Below are positions 26,474 to 27,811 of a stretch of DNA of 27,811 nucleotides, in pieces (the first letter of the stretch is position 1; every line of letters begins with the position of its first letter). Location: positions 1 through 27,811 of the forward strand of contig PXSZ01000028.1 of assembly GCA_003023105.1 (NCBI GenBank), given 5' to 3'. The notes under the pieces were generated by a model, which saw only the letters and a list, made by a program, of their open reading frames with translations, was not told where the DNA came from and did not search any database. The translations under genes were made by a program, and so were the position numbers. This stretch comes from Bacteroidetes bacterium QH_10_64_37. Lineage in GTDB: Bacteria; Bacteroidota; Rhodothermia; Rhodothermales; Salinibacteraceae.

Positions 26474-27244
26474 CTACGCGGGGACTTCACCGAGCATTTG
26501 ATCGTACAGCGTCACCGCTTGCTCGGCGCGAGATCCGGCGTCCGTCCCGAACGTGGGCGCTCCGTCCGTCGACGATCCGTTCGGGGGAAAGATGGTTTCG
26601 TCCGCGTAGCTGTGGCCGATTTCTGAGAGGGGAGTTCCTGTATTTCCGTCGAGGGGGAGCCCCATGCGGTCGACGAATGACGCTCCGAGACGCGCCTCCG
26701 GGTCTTGGCCGCCCGGGGTGTAGACGCACTTCGTGGCGCCGAACAGGTCGTCGTCGGCGTACGTCGTGGACAGGAGGGTGGGGAGAAGGCCGCTAATCCA
26801 GCCGAACGAGTGAATCAGGTCGGGGCCCCAGCGTAGCTTGCGGAGCGTTTCCAGCACCGATCGACTGAAAAAGAGCGCCCGGTCGGCGTTGTCGTCGAAG
26901 GCGTTGCCGCCCGAATCGGTGGCCTGCCCGTTTCGGCCAAAATAGCCACCGTGGTCCATGAAGTAGACCTGGAGTTGAACGTCCGGCACCGACGCCACCT
27001 TCACCGAGACCGACTCGGTCTTTGCGCCCATCGGGACCTCCGTGTCCGAAAGCCGAATCACCTCGTGGAGGTTGTGCTTTCGCTCGTTGATGTCGCCGTA
27101 GCAGGGCATCATGATTCGGACTTCGAAGTTTCCTGTATCCTGCACCTGTTCGGAGAGCGGGCGGGTGAGGGACGCGAGGGGCGAACGTTTCGTAAACGGC
27201 GTTAACGCACCGGCGACGTAGAGCAGGCGGGTTGAAGAGGCCAT
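26474..27244 (-). CDS. Half-length glycogen/starch synthase-like protein (GT5 N-terminal domain)
   Basis: Encodes 256 residues, about half the roughly 470-500 of a full glycogen synthase. Only the N-terminal Rossmann domain is present: LLYVAGALTPF, FEVRIMMPCYGDIN, VQLQVYFMDHGGYF and GPDLIHSFGWISGLLPTLL match the GT5 order. The KTGGL ADP-glucose loop is replaced by KRSPLA, and the second GT-B domain, which binds most of the nucleotide, is absent. Similar short proteins are widespread in Bacteroidota, so this is probably a distinct family and not a damaged gene. Synthase activity is doubtful. The ATG at 27244 is preferred over an upstream in-frame start. It is first of a four-gene set with DUF4270, the barrel and the TPR protein. 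Confidence 0.8.
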   Translation of the reverse strand: MASSTRLLYVAGALTPFTKRSPLASLTRPLSEQVQDTGNFEVRIMMPCYGDINERKHNLHEVIRLSDTEVPMGAKTESVSVKVASVPDVQLQVYFMDHGGYFGRNGQATDSGGNAFDDNADRALFFSRSVLETLRKLRWGPDLIHSFGWISGLLPTLLSTTYADDDLFGATKCVYTPGGQDPEARLGASFVDRMGLPLDGNTGTPLSEIGHSYADETIFPPNGSSTDGAPTFGTDAGSRAEQAVTLYDQMLGEVPA

Positions 27245-27551
27245 TTGAGTCGGAATGGATTGGTGAAACAACGGTGGGTGTGGGCGAAGTCCGGTCCGGG
27301 TGGTCAGGGACGAGAGGGGACGGATGTGAGAGTCGCATCCCGCGCATCCGTCTCCGGTCCCTCCAGGACGCCTCGATCACGGCCGTCGGTGAAATGCACA
27401 GCCCTGACCGAGAACGAAGGAACCGGTTGGTGAGGGACGGACGGTCTGACGTTGACAACAGTCCTGGGAGAAGGCATCAGAATCCAGACATGCTGCAACA
27501 TCGGTAAAGACAGCTTTGACACCGAAAAAATAAAACTACTCAGTATTAGCC

Positions 27552-27597
27552 ATGATTGCACCAAAACCTATCGCTGTTCCCACTGGGAATCAATCAT
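27552..27597. promoter_or_regulatory. Nested palindromes in an AT-rich island
   Basis: ATGATTG (27552-27558) pairs perfectly with CAATCAT (27591-27597). Inside them is the dyad TTCCCA-C-TGGGAA (27577-27589). The low GC contrasts with all surrounding sequence. This could be an operator or a hairpin in a leader transcript. Confidence 0.35.
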
Positions 27598-27664
27598 TTT
27601 ACATCTGAATCCCTCGTCTGAGCACTAAAACTGCGGAATTTTGACATTAGACCGGGGTGATTGA

Positions 27665-27772
27665 AGAACCGAGTGTGTACTGGGGACGACTGTGCCCTTT
27701 CGCCCGGCAGTGCCCCGGGTCCTGCCGCGCCGCACACCGCAGCGGTTCTCCCCCGGACCTACGATGTCCGGG
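27665..27772. other. Possible structured RNA or leader element
   Basis: AGAACCG (27665-27671) pairs with CGGTTCT (27743-27749), and GTGTG (27673-27677) with CACAC (27733-27737), forming a stacked outer stem. Next is a perfect hairpin, CCCGGAC (27752-27758) with GTCCGGG (27766-27772). It matches no RNA family I recognise. Confidence 0.2.
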
Positions 27773-27811
27773 AAGAGGCCGACGCCTCGTCCTCAACGTT
27801 CCGATACACCT

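Larger units (their letters stand above)
27245..27811. other. 567-base region without a supported gene
   Basis: No convincing coding region is visible on either strand. The first 240 bases are GC-rich leader of the minus-strand gene at 27244. From about 27500 to 27650 the sequence becomes AT-rich and contains nested palindromes. On the minus strand, TTTTGG (27561-27566) and TAGTTTTA (27531-27538) form a weak Bacteroidota-type promoter. The last 150 bases are GC-rich with pairing potential and may lead into a gene or RNA beyond the edge. Confidence 0.5.

Noticed and set aside
26466..26491. GGTGAAG/CTTCACC hairpin across the stop of the half glycogen synthase as a terminator
   Set aside because: Only 7 pairs with a 12-base loop and no T-run; the stem overlaps coding sequence.
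27304..27564. 86-codon minus-strand frame upstream of the half glycogen synthase
   Set aside because: Hydrophobic start arises from the AT-rich island; no recognisable family and random composition after that.
27552..27608. Tiny open frame of 18 codons in the AT-rich island
   Set aside because: Too short, no ribosome-binding signal, and explained by the palindromic structure.

Overview
The window looks like chromosome from a high-GC, salt-adapted member of the Bacteroidota/Rhodothermota, most like Salinibacter. The proteins are rich in Asp and Glu. Gene starts lack clear Shine-Dalgarno sequences. Several families are typical of that phylum: a Bacteroidota-type LptD, DUF4270, a half-length glycogen synthase, and PorV/FadL-like barrels. 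The organism name is inferred from these traits and was not tested by a search. I see no insertion sequence, CRISPR array, tRNA or rRNA.

Left part (1-5190). A broken pyruvate phosphate dikinase remnant runs off the left edge. A Dps-type mini-ferritin with its terminator follows, then topA, which converges on rsgA across an imperfect inverted repeat.

Centre-left (5319-11860). Two small acidic proteins of unknown function come first. Next are a TPR-like lipoprotein and an outer-membrane barrel, probably a cell-envelope pair. Convergent to these is a two-gene unit, cystathionine beta-synthase followed by a soluble hybrid histidine kinase. The kinase carries an N-terminal DUF3467 domain, and this fusion is the most unusual protein architecture in the window.

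Centre (11861-16146). A 507-base gap holds palindromes and a spaced direct repeat. It is followed by lptG (minus) and sucC (plus), which diverge, and by an orphan beta-class DNA methyltransferase whose 3' end overlaps that of sucC.

Right (16147-27244, all minus strand). One apparent unit, in transcription order, is enolase, FtsB/DivIC, a ROK sugar kinase lacking the usual zinc cysteines, and LptD. LptD and the nearby LptG both belong to lipopolysaccharide export. Upstream, and separated by a strong terminator, is a second unit: half-length glycogen synthase, DUF4270 lipoprotein, outer-membrane barrel and periplasmic TPR protein. The last 567 bases contain no gene I can support, but they include an AT-rich island with nested palindromes.

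Most of the window is core genome. The points most worth following are the DUF3467-kinase fusion, the zinc-less ROK kinase, the glycogen-synthase-like/DUF4270/barrel/TPR cluster and the decayed ppdK remnant.
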